Of a stretch of 64,000 bases of DNA, positions 52,761 through 63,000 are shown piece by piece (the stretch's first letter is position 1; every line of letters starts with the position of its first letter). The position numbers and the translations under genes are program-made. Under the pieces are notes generated by a model. The model ran no database searches and was not told where the DNA came from. It saw only the letters and a program-made list of their open reading frames with translations. Origin of the DNA: Haemophilus pittmaniae (GTDB taxonomy: Bacteria; Pseudomonadota; Gammaproteobacteria; Enterobacterales; Pasteurellaceae); NCBI RefSeq assembly GCF_900186995.1, contig NZ_LT906463.1:868001-932000 (forward strand), given 5' to 3'.

Positions 52761-53298
52761 TTTTGTTAACTTCAAAATTAATAATTTTAATCGCTTTTGT
52801 CGGACACACGCTTAAACATGCCCCACAACCATTACAACTTTCCAAATTTAGTATGGGTTTTGCAACACCGCCCAATTGTAATCGGAAGCGAATAGCAGCA
52901 GTTGGGCAGTTATCTTGGCAGCTGCGACATTCAACCCGTTTTTCACTTAGGCATTGCGATGTAATTTCAATTTTATGCGCCCAAGGTTGTTCTTCTAATG
53001 GACGAAAAATGGGTTGCTGGCAAACTAAAACGCATTTTTGACAAAAAGTACATTCGCCTTTATCGAAGCGAATTTCAGGGAAATCACCTTCACCTTTAAC
53101 GATAATGTTGGTTTCACAAACCAGTATACAATCACCACAGCGGGTACAATTTTCAACGAAATCCGCATTGTTAATGGCCCAAGGTGGGCGTAGATAATCG
53201 GTTTGTTGCAATTGTTTGTGTTCGGGTTTTAATGAGGACAAAAACTCACCGCGCAAGAAGTGTCGTCGGGAGATGGATTGATCGCTCATTTCAGTCAT
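52747..53298 (-). CDS. napF: Ferredoxin-type protein NapF
   Basis: 183 residues (174-183 depending on the start: ATG at 53298 or at 53289, the latter beginning MSDQSISRRHFLRG). Cytoplasmic iron-sulfur protein with [4Fe-4S] groups CTRCGDCILVCE, CTFCQKCVLVCQ, CRSCQDNCP and CNGCGACLSVCP; it aids maturation of NapA. First gene of napFDAGHBC, the Haemophilus order. Confidence 0.94.
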   Translation of the reverse strand: MTEMSDQSISRRHFLRGEFLSSLKPEHKQLQQTDYLRPPWAINNADFVENCTRCGDCILVCETNIIVKGEGDFPEIRFDKGECTFCQKCVLVCQQPIFRPLEEQPWAHKIEITSQCLSEKRVECRSCQDNCPTAAIRFRLQLGGVAKPILNLESCNGCGACLSVCPTKAIKIINFEVNKNESI

Positions 53299-53324
53299 TT
53301 TTATTCGTTTTTACTATGATTTCG

Positions 53325-53415
53325 GCGGGGCATTATGCGGTGCTAATAGGGGAATAGGAACTACCTAAAATGGGTAGATTGGCAAAAAGAAATGTTTTTT
53401 TTGATCCCGGTCTAA
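53325..53415 (-). promoter_or_regulatory. napF promoter with NarP-like and FNR-like sites
   Basis: On the minus strand a -10 CATAAT (53332-53337) predicts a start near 53325. A CTACC-N7-GGTAG palindrome (53361-53377) is centred about 44 bp upstream of that start, the position used by NarP in napF promoters, though its spacing is one base short of the 7-2-7 consensus. TTGAT-CCCG-GTCTAA (53401-53415) is a half-preserved FNR site. Confidence 0.5.
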
Positions 53416-53467
53416 ATTGAGGTTAAAAAAATAGCGTTGAATGTAAATAAATTGTTAAAAAACAAAG

Positions 53468-53496
53468 AAAAAAGGCGATTTTATATCGCCTTTTTT
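53468..53496. terminator. Terminator between yggL and napF promoter region
   Basis: AAAAAAGGCGAT / ATCGCCTTTTTT stem with 5-base loop. Serves the minus-strand yggL gene. Confidence 0.9.
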
Positions 53497-53514
53497 GAGT
53501 GCCTTTTTTATGGA

Positions 53515-53850
53515 TTATTTAGCCGGGTAATCCCACCAAATATCGAATAATTGGCTAACTTCGATTTGTTGCAAACCATTCTTTTCCAACCATCGTTGAA
53601 CTAATTGACGGTGGCTTTCATCGCATTTACCGATTTTCTCTAAGCAAACTAAGCCTTCCCAATGTAAATAGCCGCTACCTTCATAGGCCAAGCCATTTGG
53701 TTGTACAACTTCGGCGATAAAACGATCTACGGTGTCATCGATTGTTTCAAGGCTGGTGCCTTCAGCGAATTGCCAGTTGACTAAAAAGCCTAATTCTTGG
53801 AATTCAGCCAAATGCATTTTTTTACGTTGGCGTTGATTGCGAGTTGCCAT
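53515..53850 (-). CDS. yggL: YggL family 50S-ribosome-associated protein (DUF469)
   Basis: 111 residues of the YggL family: basic N-terminus (NQRQRKKMHLAEFQELGFLVNW), then acidic and aromatic core, and the ending LFDIWWDYPAK. Family members associate with the large ribosomal subunit; precise role unclear. Lies downstream of trmB, as in E. coli, but separated by a dispersed repeat. Confidence 0.88.
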   Translation of the reverse strand: MATRNQRQRKKMHLAEFQELGFLVNWQFAEGTSLETIDDTVDRFIAEVVQPNGLAYEGSGYLHWEGLVCLEKIGKCDESHRQLVQRWLEKNGLQQIEVSQLFDIWWDYPAK

Positions 53851-53897
53851 GTTGTTTCTCCTATTTTGTGGTAGAAATTCAGTTGTTTGGAGGTTCC

Positions 53898-53958
53898 AAA
53901 CGCCCCCTGAATTTATAAAGTTTTTCTAAAAATCAATCATAAGTCATTGATTTTATTG
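53898..53958 (-). repeat. Dispersed intergenic element, copy 11
   Basis: AAACGCCCCCTGAATTT to TTGATTTTATTGA. Lies between trmB and yggL. Confidence 0.88.
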
Positions 53959-53986
53959 ATAGTTGTTGAAAATGAGGCCGAGTGGG

Positions 53987-54733
53987 TTAACGCTTAATAA
54001 AATACAGATCCCAAACACCGTGCCCTAGCCGATGGCCGCGCGCTTCGAATTTGGTGAGCGGGCGGAAATCGGGACGTGGAATGAAGTCCTGAGGAGCCGT
54101 GTTTGTTAAATGTGGGTTGGCAGATAGCACTTCCAACATTTGTTCCGCATAATTTTCCCAGTCGGTCGCCATATGAATAAAGCCGTTCGGCTGCAATTTT
54201 TGTACGACTTGAGCGACAAACGGGGGTTGTACGATGCGACGTTTATGGTGCTTGGCCTTATGCCACGGATCCGGGAAGAATAGCTGTAGACCGCCAAGGC
54301 TCGCATCAGCAACGGCATCACGTAGAATTTCCGTTGCATCATGGCAAATTATCCGCAGGTTGGTTACAGCTTTTTCTACTGCATAAGCGATACAGGCACC
54401 GACTCCAGGCGTATGGACTTCAATCCCTAAGTAATTTTTATCGGGATTCGCGGCGGCCATTTCCACCAAGGATTTTCCCATCCCGAAGCCAATTTCCAAG
54501 ATAACCGGCTTATCGTTACCGTAAATTGCTTGGAAATCAAAAGGCGTGTTTTGGTAATCCAAGCCCAAGTGCGGCCAGTGTTCCACCATCATGTTTTTCT
54601 GGAAATCGCTCAGGCGGCCGGTACGTAACACAAAACTGCGGACGCGGCGTTTATAGCGGCCATCTTCGGTAAACTCGGCGGTTTCGACGGTTTTACGTTT
54701 TTGATCGGCAAAAACAGCGTTTAAATCGGTCAT
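53987..54733 (-). CDS. trmB: tRNA (guanine-N7-)-methyltransferase
   Basis: 248 residues. Methylates G46 in tRNA. Motif [17 protein letters not shown] near 77-92, [12 protein letters not shown], and [24 protein letters not shown] near 153-176, the most diagnostic part. Divergent from priA; about 115 bp between them. Confidence 0.96.
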   Translation of the reverse strand: MTDLNAVFADQKRKTVETAEFTEDGRYKRRVRSFVLRTGRLSDFQKNMMVEHWPHLGLDYQNTPFDFQAIYGNDKPVILEIGFGMGKSLVEMAAANPDKNYLGIEVHTPGVGACIAYAVEKAVTNLRIICHDATEILRDAVADASLGGLQLFFPDPWHKAKHHKRRIVQPPFVAQVVQKLQPNGFIHMATDWENYAEQMLEVLSANPHLTNTAPQDFIPRPDFRPLTKFEARGHRLGHGVWDLYFIKR

Positions 54734-54813
54734 TTGTTTATCTTTAATGAAAAAATCGGCCTGCGATTATACACGAAAATACCCTGCGCCAAGATCTTTG
54801 TGAACGATTTGCG

Positions 54814-54819
54814 TATAAT
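54814..54819 (+). promoter_or_regulatory. priA: Possible -10 element for priA
   Basis: TATAAT 39 bp ahead of the priA start codon; no clear -35 at standard spacing. Confidence 0.4.
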
Positions 54820-54857
54820 GCCGGCAATTTTTTGAGTTTTCTGAGTATTTGGCATTC

Positions 54858-57047
54858 ATGAAGATTGTACGAGTCGCTTTGGCGGTGCCTTTAGCGCAAT
54901 ATTTTGATTATTGGTGTGCGGACGATTTGCCGATTGTTGTTGGTGCGCGGGTGAAAGTTCCTTTCGGCCGGCAACATAAGGTAGGGATCGTCGCGGCATT
55001 ACCGGCTGAATCCGATATCACACCAAGCCAACTCAAATCCATCGATTGTTTATTGGATGAACAATCTTTATTTAATTCGGTGAGTTGGCAATGGCTTCAT
55101 TGGGCGGCGGATTATTATCAGGCACCGATTGGTGAAGTGTTGTTGCAGGCATTACCGGTTAAATTGCGTAACGGTGAGCCGTTGACGGCCACGGAGCGGG
55201 TTGTATGGCGTTTGACGGCGCTCGGTGAACAAGCATTAATCGAACATTGGGCAAAACGTGCCAAGAAACAACAAGAAGCCTTGCAAGCCTTATGCGATGG
55301 TGAATTAGAGAAAGGTAATAATCCGTTTAGTAGCGCACTGTGGTCGGCTCTCGTGGGGAAAAATTGGGTGTGCCAGGTAAGCCAACCGATCATTCGGCAA
55401 AGCTGGCAGCAAGCGTTAGGTGAGCAACCCTTAGTGAATGCTAACGACCGTCTAACCCTCAATAAACAGCAGGCCTTGGCCTTTAGCCAACTGCAATTTC
55501 AGCAAGGTTTTAATGTATGGTTGCTAGATGGTGTGACCGGCTCAGGGAAAACGGAAATTTATCTGCAATATATTGAAGAGATTTTAAAACAAGGTAAACA
55601 GGTATTGGTGTTGGTACCGGAAATCGGTTTAACGCCACAAACCGTTGAGCGTTTTAATAGCCGCTTTAATGTTCGCATTGATGTGTTGCATTCTAATTTA
55701 AATGATAGTGAGCGTTTACAGGTGTGGGAACGTGCGCGCAATGGCGAAAGTGCGATTGTGATTGGTACCCGTTCCGCACTATTTAGCCAATTTGCCGATT
55801 TAGGTTTGATCATTTTAGATGAAGAACATGATGGTTCCTTCAAACAACAGGACGGTTGGCGCTATCATGCGCGAGATTTAGCGGTAGTGCTAGCGCAAAA
55901 AATGGCGATTCCGATCATCTTGGGATCTGCAACCCCAAGCTTGGAAAGCCTAAATAATGTGCATAACGGCAAGTATCAACATCTGCAATTAGCCCGCCGT
56001 GCGGCTTCCGGCAATGCATTACGACAAACGGTCATTGATTTGAAACATCAAAGGGTACAACAGGGGCTGTCGCAACCTTTACTAAATAAAATGCGCGAGC
56101 ATTTGGAAAAGGGCAACCAAGTGTTGTTGTTCCTCAATCGTCGTGGCTTTGCTCCGGTATTACTGTGTCATGAGTGTGGTTGGATTGCGACTTGCCGCCA
56201 TTGCGATAAACCCTATACCTATCACCAGCAGCTCCGTGTATTGCGTTGCCATCATTGTGGTGGCCAAAAGCCGTTACCCATGCAATGTGGCGATTGTGGT
56301 TCCACCAATTTGATTACCACCGGCTTGGGCACTGAGCAGCTAGAAACGGCCTTGGCGGAGATTTTTCCACAATATCAGATAGCTCGTATCGATCGGGATA
56401 GCACGGCTCGTAAAGGTAAATTAGAAGGCTACTTAGCGGATATCAATGCGGGTAAAAGCCAAATCCTTATTGGTACTCAAATGTTAGCAAAGGGGCATCA
56501 TTTCCCAAATGTGACCCTAGTAGCGTTAATTAATGTGGATAGTGCTTTATTTTCCTTAGACTTTCGGGCTGAGGAGCGGCTTGCCCAATTATATGTGCAG
56601 GTAGCAGGTCGCGCCGGACGGGCTGAAAAAGCGGGGGAAGTGGTATTACAAACCCATTATCCTGATCACCCGCTACTCACAACCTTGTTAGCCAAGGGAT
56701 ATACAGCTTTTGCTGAGCAGTGTCTTCAACAACGCCGACAAATGGGTTTACCCCCGTTTAGTTTTCAAGCTCTTTTCAAGGCACAGGCGCGTCATAGTGA
56801 TGAAGCGGAACAAACATTATTACGGATAGCTGATTTTGTACGCGGACAGCAGGTGGCAGGATTGCAGATTTTAGGACCGATGCCGGCGCCATTTAGTAAG
56901 AAAGCCGGGCAATATCGTTGGCAATTGTTGTTGCAACATCCATCGCGACGCGCCTTGCAATTACTGTTACAGACTTATCGAGGACAGACATTGAAAGGTT
57001 CTTCGGTGCGTTTGGCGTTGGATGTGGATCCTCAGGATTTAAGCTAA
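54858..57047 (+). CDS. priA: Primosomal protein N' (replication restart helicase PriA)
   Basis: 729 residues from the ATG at 54858 (MKIVRVALAVPLAQYFDYW), the conserved PriA start. N-terminal 3'-DNA-binding domain, Walker A GVTGSGKTEIYL near 224-235, DEEH near 315, GSATPSLESL near 350. Four CxxC zinc pairs near 436-480 (CHECGWIATCRHC, CHHCGGQKPLPMQCGDC) and motif V/VI GTQMLAKGHHFPNVTLV and AGRAGRAEK. It reloads the replisome at stalled forks. Weak ribosome binding site. Confidence 0.97.
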   Translation: MKIVRVALAVPLAQYFDYWCADDLPIVVGARVKVPFGRQHKVGIVAALPAESDITPSQLKSIDCLLDEQSLFNSVSWQWLHWAADYYQAPIGEVLLQALPVKLRNGEPLTATERVVWRLTALGEQALIEHWAKRAKKQQEALQALCDGELEKGNNPFSSALWSALVGKNWVCQVSQPIIRQSWQQALGEQPLVNANDRLTLNKQQALAFSQLQFQQGFNVWLLDGVTGSGKTEIYLQYIEEILKQGKQVLVLVPEIGLTPQTVERFNSRFNVRIDVLHSNLNDSERLQVWERARNGESAIVIGTRSALFSQFADLGLIILDEEHDGSFKQQDGWRYHARDLAVVLAQKMAIPIILGSATPSLESLNNVHNGKYQHLQLARRAASGNALRQTVIDLKHQRVQQGLSQPLLNKMREHLEKGNQVLLFLNRRGFAPVLLCHECGWIATCRHCDKPYTYHQQLRVLRCHHCGGQKPLPMQCGDCGSTNLITTGLGTEQLETALAEIFPQYQIARIDRDSTARKGKLEGYLADINAGKSQILIGTQMLAKGHHFPNVTLVALINVDSALFSLDFRAEERLAQLYVQVAGRAGRAEKAGEVVLQTHYPDHPLLTTLLAKGYTAFAEQCLQQRRQMGLPPFSFQALFKAQARHSDEAEQTLLRIADFVRGQQVAGLQILGPMPAPFSKKAGQYRWQLLLQHPSRRALQLLLQTYRGQTLKGSSVRLALDVDPQDLS

Positions 57048-57169
57048 TCGTATTGAAATACGCCCGTCCCTCTAGCGAAACGGGGCAATTTTCAGTAGAA
57101 TTGGCCGGTTTTTCATCGGATAAATTTTTTGGCGGTTTTTACCCCATTAACAGTTAGGATCTTAATATA

Positions 57170-57991
57170 GTGGCTCATCGCGACTTTGCCGCCCGTCAGC
57201 GCGGTAACAACAAAAAGAAAAAAGGCAAAAAAGCCAATAAAACTCTCTTAATCTTAATCGCTTTAGCGGTGGTAATCGCCTTTGCAGGCGGTCTGTTTTT
57301 ATTGCGTTCGAAAACCCCTGAGCCGGTAACTCCAGCACCGGCCGTAGTAGAAAAAACGCAACCGAAAAGCGTTCTGCCGAATCGTCCGGAGGAGGTGTGG
57401 AGTTATATCCAAGCGTTGGAAACCCGCACTGTACCGGTGGACAATAACCAAAATTCGGTGGAAAAAAACATGCGCTTGACCAAAGAGCAACGTGAAGTGT
57501 TGCTGCAAATGGAAAAAGAGCAAAAAGCCCAAGAAGCGAAAAAATTAGAAGCGCAGGCAAAAGCGGAATTAGCCGCGAAAGTGGAAGCAGCAACTAAAAC
57601 TGAAACAGCAGCAACGCCAGCTCAAGTGGTGAAACCTGAAGCGGTGAAAAAAACGGAACCGGTGAAGAAACCGGAAGTGAAAGTGGAAACTGCACAGCAG
57701 CCACAGCCGAAAAATGAACCGGCGAAAATTGAAACTGCCAAGAAGGCAGAAGTGAAAACCGATGCGGCAAGTGGTGAGAAAAAATTTGGTTTGCAATGTG
57801 GAGCTTTTAAAAATCGCACTCAGGCCGAAAGTTTGCAGGGCCGTTTGGCTATGGTCGGCGTGAATGCCCAAGTGGTTGTTAGCGGCGAATGGAATCGGGT
57901 GCGGGTTGGCCCCTTTGCTTCCCGGGATGGTGCTGTTCAAGTGCAGGAAAAAGCCAAATCAGTAATTGGCTGTGTTGTTATCGGTATGTAA
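57170..57991 (+). CDS. ftsN: Cell division protein FtsN
   Basis: 273 residues from a GTG start with AGGAT upstream; N-terminus MAHRDFAARQ matches FtsN. Short basic cytoplasmic tail, one transmembrane helix (about 25-44), an essential-domain region with glutamine/basic motifs, a long Ala/Lys/Glu/Pro linker (about 110-200), and a C-terminal SPOR domain (about 203-273; FGLQCGAFKNRTQAES, NRVRVGPFASRDGA) that binds denuded peptidoglycan. Triggers septal peptidoglycan synthesis. Follows priA by 122 bp as in E. coli-type gene order. Confidence 0.94.
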   Translation: MAHRDFAARQRGNNKKKKGKKANKTLLILIALAVVIAFAGGLFLLRSKTPEPVTPAPAVVEKTQPKSVLPNRPEEVWSYIQALETRTVPVDNNQNSVEKNMRLTKEQREVLLQMEKEQKAQEAKKLEAQAKAELAAKVEAATKTETAATPAQVVKPEAVKKTEPVKKPEVKVETAQQPQPKNEPAKIETAKKAEVKTDAASGEKKFGLQCGAFKNRTQAESLQGRLAMVGVNAQVVVSGEWNRVRVGPFASRDGAVQVQEKAKSVIGCVVIGM

Positions 57992-57998
57992 CCTTCAG

Positions 57999-58037
57999 AT
58001 AAAACCGCAAAATCGTGAGATTTGCGGTTTTATTTTT
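57999..58037 (+). terminator. ftsN terminator
   Basis: ATAAAACCGCAAA / TTTGCGGTTTTAT stem with loop ATCGTGAGA and TTTTT. Confidence 0.9.
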
Positions 58038-58042
58038 ACCTC

Positions 58043-58103
58043 TAATAAAATCAATGACTTAGCTTCTATTTTCGGCAAAATGTTAAAAAACTCGGGGGCG
58101 TTT
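58043..58103 (+). repeat. Dispersed intergenic element, copy 12
   Basis: TAATAAAATCAATGACTTAG to CGGGGGCGTTTT. Immediately after the ftsN terminator. Confidence 0.9.
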
Positions 58104-58139
58104 TCAAATAACTCCTTGCCAAGTGGGTAAAAATCCATA

Positions 58140-58155
58140 GAATGAACGTTCATTC
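58140..58155. promoter_or_regulatory. Probable TetR-type operator upstream of acrR
   Basis: GAATGAACGTTCATTC is a perfect 16-bp palindrome 75 bp ahead of the acrR start. TetR-family efflux regulators bind such AATGAACGTTCATT-like dyads; autoregulation of acrR-acrA-acrB is inferred. Confidence 0.65.
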
Positions 58156-58229
58156 ATTTGGGCTGTGATAATCAATTCTTATCGTTTCAAATGTTCCTTT
58201 CTTCATTTAAATCCTAGAAAAATTTTATT

Positions 58230-58793
58230 ATGCGACAGACAAAAGCTGATTTGAGCGCACAGATTTTTGCCGCCACTGATCGCCTAATGGCCAAAGAGGG
58301 TTTGCATCATTTATCGATGCATAAATTGGCTAAAGAAGCAGGTATCGTTGCGGGAACGATCTATCTGTATTTTAAAAATAAAGATGAGCTGTTGACGAAC
58401 TTTGCCCGTCAGGTGTTTTGCCAATTTATAATGGCGATTGAACAAGATGTTGATGAAAATCAGCCATTGTTTAACCAATATCGCACTATGTGGTGGAATA
58501 TCTGGCGGTTTTTGCAGAACAATCCGACGATTCTTTGCAATATTAATCAATACCGATCACTCCCTGAATTTGTAGATATTTGTCGGGAGCCGAAACATTC
58601 CTGCTGGGATCGCTTTTGCGAACAGGGACGAGAGTCCGGAATCCTCGCTGATTTATCAAACGATATTTTATTTATGTTAAGTCTGAAAACCGCCATGGCA
58701 GTAGCGTCAGACTTTAAATTTTTTCAATCGGAGATTACCGATGAAATTCTGGAATCTGTGGTTGACCGTTCTTGGCGGGCAATTCAGAAATAA
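58230..58793 (+). CDS. acrR: TetR-family efflux regulator (AcrR-like)
   Basis: 187 residues. N-terminal TetR helix-turn-helix (about 8-55; HHLSMHKLAKEAGIVAGTIYLYFKNKDELL) and an all-helical C-terminal ligand domain. Expected to repress the downstream RND pump genes until a drug or metabolite binds. Weak ribosome binding site (AGAAAA). A perfect palindrome in its promoter region is the likely operator. acrA starts 33 bp after the stop. Confidence 0.88.
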   Translation: MRQTKADLSAQIFAATDRLMAKEGLHHLSMHKLAKEAGIVAGTIYLYFKNKDELLTNFARQVFCQFIMAIEQDVDENQPLFNQYRTMWWNIWRFLQNNPTILCNINQYRSLPEFVDICREPKHSCWDRFCEQGRESGILADLSNDILFMLSLKTAMAVASDFKFFQSEITDEILESVVDRSWRAIQK

Positions 58794-58826
58794 CCTGTAA
58801 CTTTATGTTTTAACGGAGTTTTCCAA

Positions 58827-60023
58827 ATGAGTATAACTCAATCTCAACGACCAAAGCGTTCGCATGTTTTCTTTTTGAAATTAGCGTTGGGCGTGTTTGT
58901 GTTAATTTTTGCTGCGATGATTTTTATGAATCAGATGAAAGCAAAAGGTATCGCAGAGTTCTTGGCCAATAAGCCGGAAACGGCATCTCCTGTAACCGCT
59001 ATGACCGTAGCGGCATCCGAGTGGACGCCGGTAATTGAAACGACCGGTCTTGTTCGTCCAAATCAAGGAGCTATGTTAAGTTCGCAGAATGCCGGAACGG
59101 TAGCAAGAGTATTAGTCAGCAACGGCCAGCAGGTGAAAAAAGGCGATTTGTTGGTTGAATTGGATAGCTCTGTTGAGCGAGCTAGTTTAGCGGCCGCTGA
59201 AGCCCAGTTACCTTCATTACGGGCGACCTATCAACGTTATGCTAGCTTGATTGCCAGCGGTTCGGTATCCCGTCAGGAACTGGATAGTGCCAAAGCCGCC
59301 TATGATGCTCAGGCTGCTAATATCAATTCTTTAAAAGCGGCTATTGAGCGTCGTCAAATTGTGGCACCTTTCGATGGTAAAGCCGGTATTGTGAAAGTGA
59401 ATGTTGGGCAATATGTCAATGTAGGTACGGAAATTGTACGTGTTGAAGATCGTTCTTCTATGAAAGTCGATTTCGCTATTGCGCAGAATTTGTTGGATAG
59501 ACTGCATGTGGGGCAAAAAGTGACGGCTACTGCTGATGCCCGTAAAGGTGAAACCTTTGCTGCAAAAATCACCGCTATTGAGCCTGCGATCAATACTTCG
59601 ACCGGTTTGATTGATGTTCAAGCAACCTTTGAGCCGGAAGACGGTGCAAAATTGCTCTCCGGTATGTTTACCCGTTTAAACGTGGCTTTACCGACCGAAC
59701 ATAGCCAAATTGTAGTGCCACAAGTGGCGGTGAGTTACAACATGTATGGCGAATCTCTTTATGTGTTGACCGCACTTTCTGACGAAGATATTGAGAAATT
59801 AGGTGGTGCAGAGAAAGCCGCAAATATGTACCGTGCGAAATCAATCACCGTCTTTACTAAGGATCGTCAAGGCATTTATGCGCAATTAAAAGGCGATGAA
59901 GTGAAAGTAGGCGATAAAATTGTGACCGGAGGCCAACAAAACTTAAGCAATGGTGCTTTAGTTTCCGTTGCCGATAAAGAAGGCGTGGGTACGCAACAAC
60001 CGGCGAAGAAAACCAATCTTTAA
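58827..60023 (+). CDS. acrA: RND efflux periplasmic adaptor (AcrA-like)
   Basis: 398 residues. N-terminal membrane anchor (about 14-33) rather than a lipobox, then the adaptor folds: lipoyl half (GAMLSSQNAGTVARVLVSNGQQVKKGDLLVELD), alpha-hairpin (ASLAAAEAQLPSLRATYQRYASLIASGSVSRQELDSAKAAY), second lipoyl half and beta-barrel (APFDGKAGIVKVNVGQYVN). Links the inner-membrane pump to a TolC-like outer-membrane duct, which is not encoded here. Confidence 0.92.
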   Translation: MSITQSQRPKRSHVFFLKLALGVFVLIFAAMIFMNQMKAKGIAEFLANKPETASPVTAMTVAASEWTPVIETTGLVRPNQGAMLSSQNAGTVARVLVSNGQQVKKGDLLVELDSSVERASLAAAEAQLPSLRATYQRYASLIASGSVSRQELDSAKAAYDAQAANINSLKAAIERRQIVAPFDGKAGIVKVNVGQYVNVGTEIVRVEDRSSMKVDFAIAQNLLDRLHVGQKVTATADARKGETFAAKITAIEPAINTSTGLIDVQATFEPEDGAKLLSGMFTRLNVALPTEHSQIVVPQVAVSYNMYGESLYVLTALSDEDIEKLGGAEKAANMYRAKSITVFTKDRQGIYAQLKGDEVKVGDKIVTGGQQNLSNGALVSVADKEGVGTQQPAKKTNL

Positions 60024-60036
60024 TTAGGAAAAGCGA

Positions 60037-63000
60037 ATGAGATTTACCGATATATTTATTCGTCGCCCTGTTTTAGCGGTTTCGATTAGCCTGTTAATCA
60101 TTATTTTAGGATTACAGGCCATCTCGAAATTGGCGGTGCGTGAATATCCGAAAATGACCACTACGGTAATTACGGTGAGCACGGCTTATCCGGGGGCGGA
60201 TGCAAACTTAATTCAAGCGTTTGTGACCTCAAAAATTGAAGAAGCGGTGGCACAAGCGGATAACGTGGATTATATGTCCTCCAGTTCTAGCCCAAGCTCT
60301 TCAACGGTAACCGTAAAAATGAAATTGAATACGGATCCGAATGCGGCATTGGCGGATGTATTAGCCAAGGTAAACTCGGTGCGTTCCGAGTTGCCTAGTG
60401 GGATTGAAGATCCGACAATTTCTTCCTCTACCGGTGGTTCGGGAATTATGTATATTAGTTTCCGTTCTAGCAAACTCGATGCAAGCCAAGTGACTGACTA
60501 TATTCAACGCGTAGTCAAACCTCAGTTCTTTACCGTAGAAGGGGTGGCGAGTGTAAATGTTTTCGGGGCTTCTGAATACGCATTGCGGATTTGGCTTGAT
60601 CCGGAAAAAATGGCTGCACAAAATCTTTCGGCAACTCAGGTGATGTCGGCGTTATCGGCAAATAACGTACAAACTGCGGCAGGTAATGATAATGGTTATT
60701 TTGTGACCTATAAAAACAAAGTGGAAACCACCACCAAATCCGTTGAAGAGTTAAGAAATTTAATCGTAACCTCTAGTGGTGATAAATTGGTGCGTTTACG
60801 CGATATCGCCGATATTGAGTTAAATAAATCAAGTGATACCTCACGTGCGGTAGCGAATGGTGCTGATTCTGTTGTATTAGCGATTAACCCAACTTCATCA
60901 GCGAACCCACTCACCGTTGCAGCTAAAATCCGTCCGTTGTATGAAAGCATTAAGAATAATCTACCGGATGCTATTCAATCGGATATTTTATATGACCGCA
61001 CGATTGCAATTAATAACTCAATTAATGAAGTGGTAAAAACCATTATCGAAGCGACGGTGATCGTATTGGTGGTGATCACCATGTTTATCGGTTCATTCCG
61101 GGCGATTTTAATTCCGATTATTACCATTCCGATTTCCTTGATCGGGGTAATTATGTTGCTGCAATCCTTTGATTTCTCCATTAACTTGATGACTTTGTTA
61201 GCCTTGATTCTAGCCATCGGTTTGGTGGTGGATGATGCGATCGTTGTATTAGAAAACGTGGACCGTCATATCAAGCTTGGGGAAACACCATTCCGTGCAG
61301 CGATTATCGGCACCCGTGAAATCGCCGTGCCGGTGATTTCTATGACGATTGCCTTGATTGCGGTATATTCTCCAATGGCGTTAATGGGCGGGATTACCGG
61401 CACATTATTTAAGGAGTTTGCCTTGACCTTAGCGGGGGCGGTATTTATCTCCGGTATTGTGGCGTTAACCCTTTCACCAATGATGACCAGCCAATTGCTG
61501 AAATCCAATGCGGCTCCAAGTAAATTGGAGCAACGTGTAGAGCATACACTTAGCAAATTGAATGCTGTTTATGGTTATGCGCTTGATTTAGTGATGATGA
61601 ATCGTAAATGTATGCTTGTGTTTGCAGCGATTATCTTTGCAACCTTACCGGTATTGTTTAAATCACTTTCGAGTGAATTAACCCCACCGGAAGACAAAGG
61701 CGCATTCTTGGCTATCGGTTCAGCACCTTCTAATGTGAACGTGGATTATGTGCAGGCAGCTATGGCACCTTATCAGGAGATTTTAACGAATACACCGGAA
61801 GTGCAGTTTGCAATGACCATTTCAGGTGCACCAAACGCTAACCAATCGTTAAACGTAATTACGTTAAAAGACTGGAAAGAACGCTCAAAAAGCCAAGCGG
61901 CAATCCTGAATGAATTAAATGCTAAAGCAAAAGCGATTCCTGAAGTATCTGTACAAGGCTTCGCGTTCCCTGAAATTGAAACCGGTGAACAAGGGCCACC
62001 AATTGGCTTTGTGATCAGCACATCTCAAGAATATGGTGATTTGGCCAAGGTTGCCGGTAAATTCTTAGAGGATATGCAAAAATCCGGCAAGTTTGTGTAT
62101 ACCAATCTCGATCTGAAATTTGATACGGCACAAATGCGCATTAAGATCGACCGTGAAAAAGCGGGTAGTTACGGTATTACCATGCAACAAATCAGCCGTA
62201 CGTTAGGGAGTTTCTTATCTGCGGCAACTATTGAACGCGTGGATATTGATGGCCGAGCTTATAAAATTATTTCCCAAGTAAAACGAGACAACCGTTTATC
62301 ACCGGAAAGCTTTAATAAGTACTACATCTCAGCTGCAGACGGTACCTCCGTGCCATTAAGTAGCTTAGTGACTGCTACACTTGAGCCACAACCAAGTTCC
62401 TTACCGCGCTTCAGCCAGTTAAATTCTGCGGTGATTAGTGCAGTACCGATGCCGGGGACTTCGGTTGGTGATGCGATCCAATGGTTACAAGACAATGCCA
62501 AGGATAGCTTACCACAAGGCTATAACTACGACTTTAAAGGTGAAGCCCGTCAGTTAGTGCAAGAGGGTAACGCACTTGCAGTAACGTTCTTACTTGCTGT
62601 AGTGATTATTTTCTTAGTTTTGGCGATTCAGTTTGAATCAATTCGCGATCCAATCGTGATTATGATTTCTGTACCTTTAGCGGTGAGTGGCGCCTTGTTG
62701 GCTCTAAATATCTTCGGGTTTATTGGTACAGCAGGCTCGACGCTAAATATCTACTCACAGGTTGGTTTGATTACCTTAGTTGGTCTTATCACGAAACACG
62801 GTATTTTGATGTGTGAAGTGGCCAAAGAAGAGCAATTAAACCACGGTAAAACCCGGGTTGAAGCTATTACCGAGGCGGCTAAAGTACGTTTACGTCCAAT
62901 TCTAATGACAACCGCAGCGATGATTGCCGGTCTTGTACCGTTGCTTTATGCAACAGGTGCCGGTGCGGTATCGCGCTTTAGTATTGGTATTGTTATCGTG

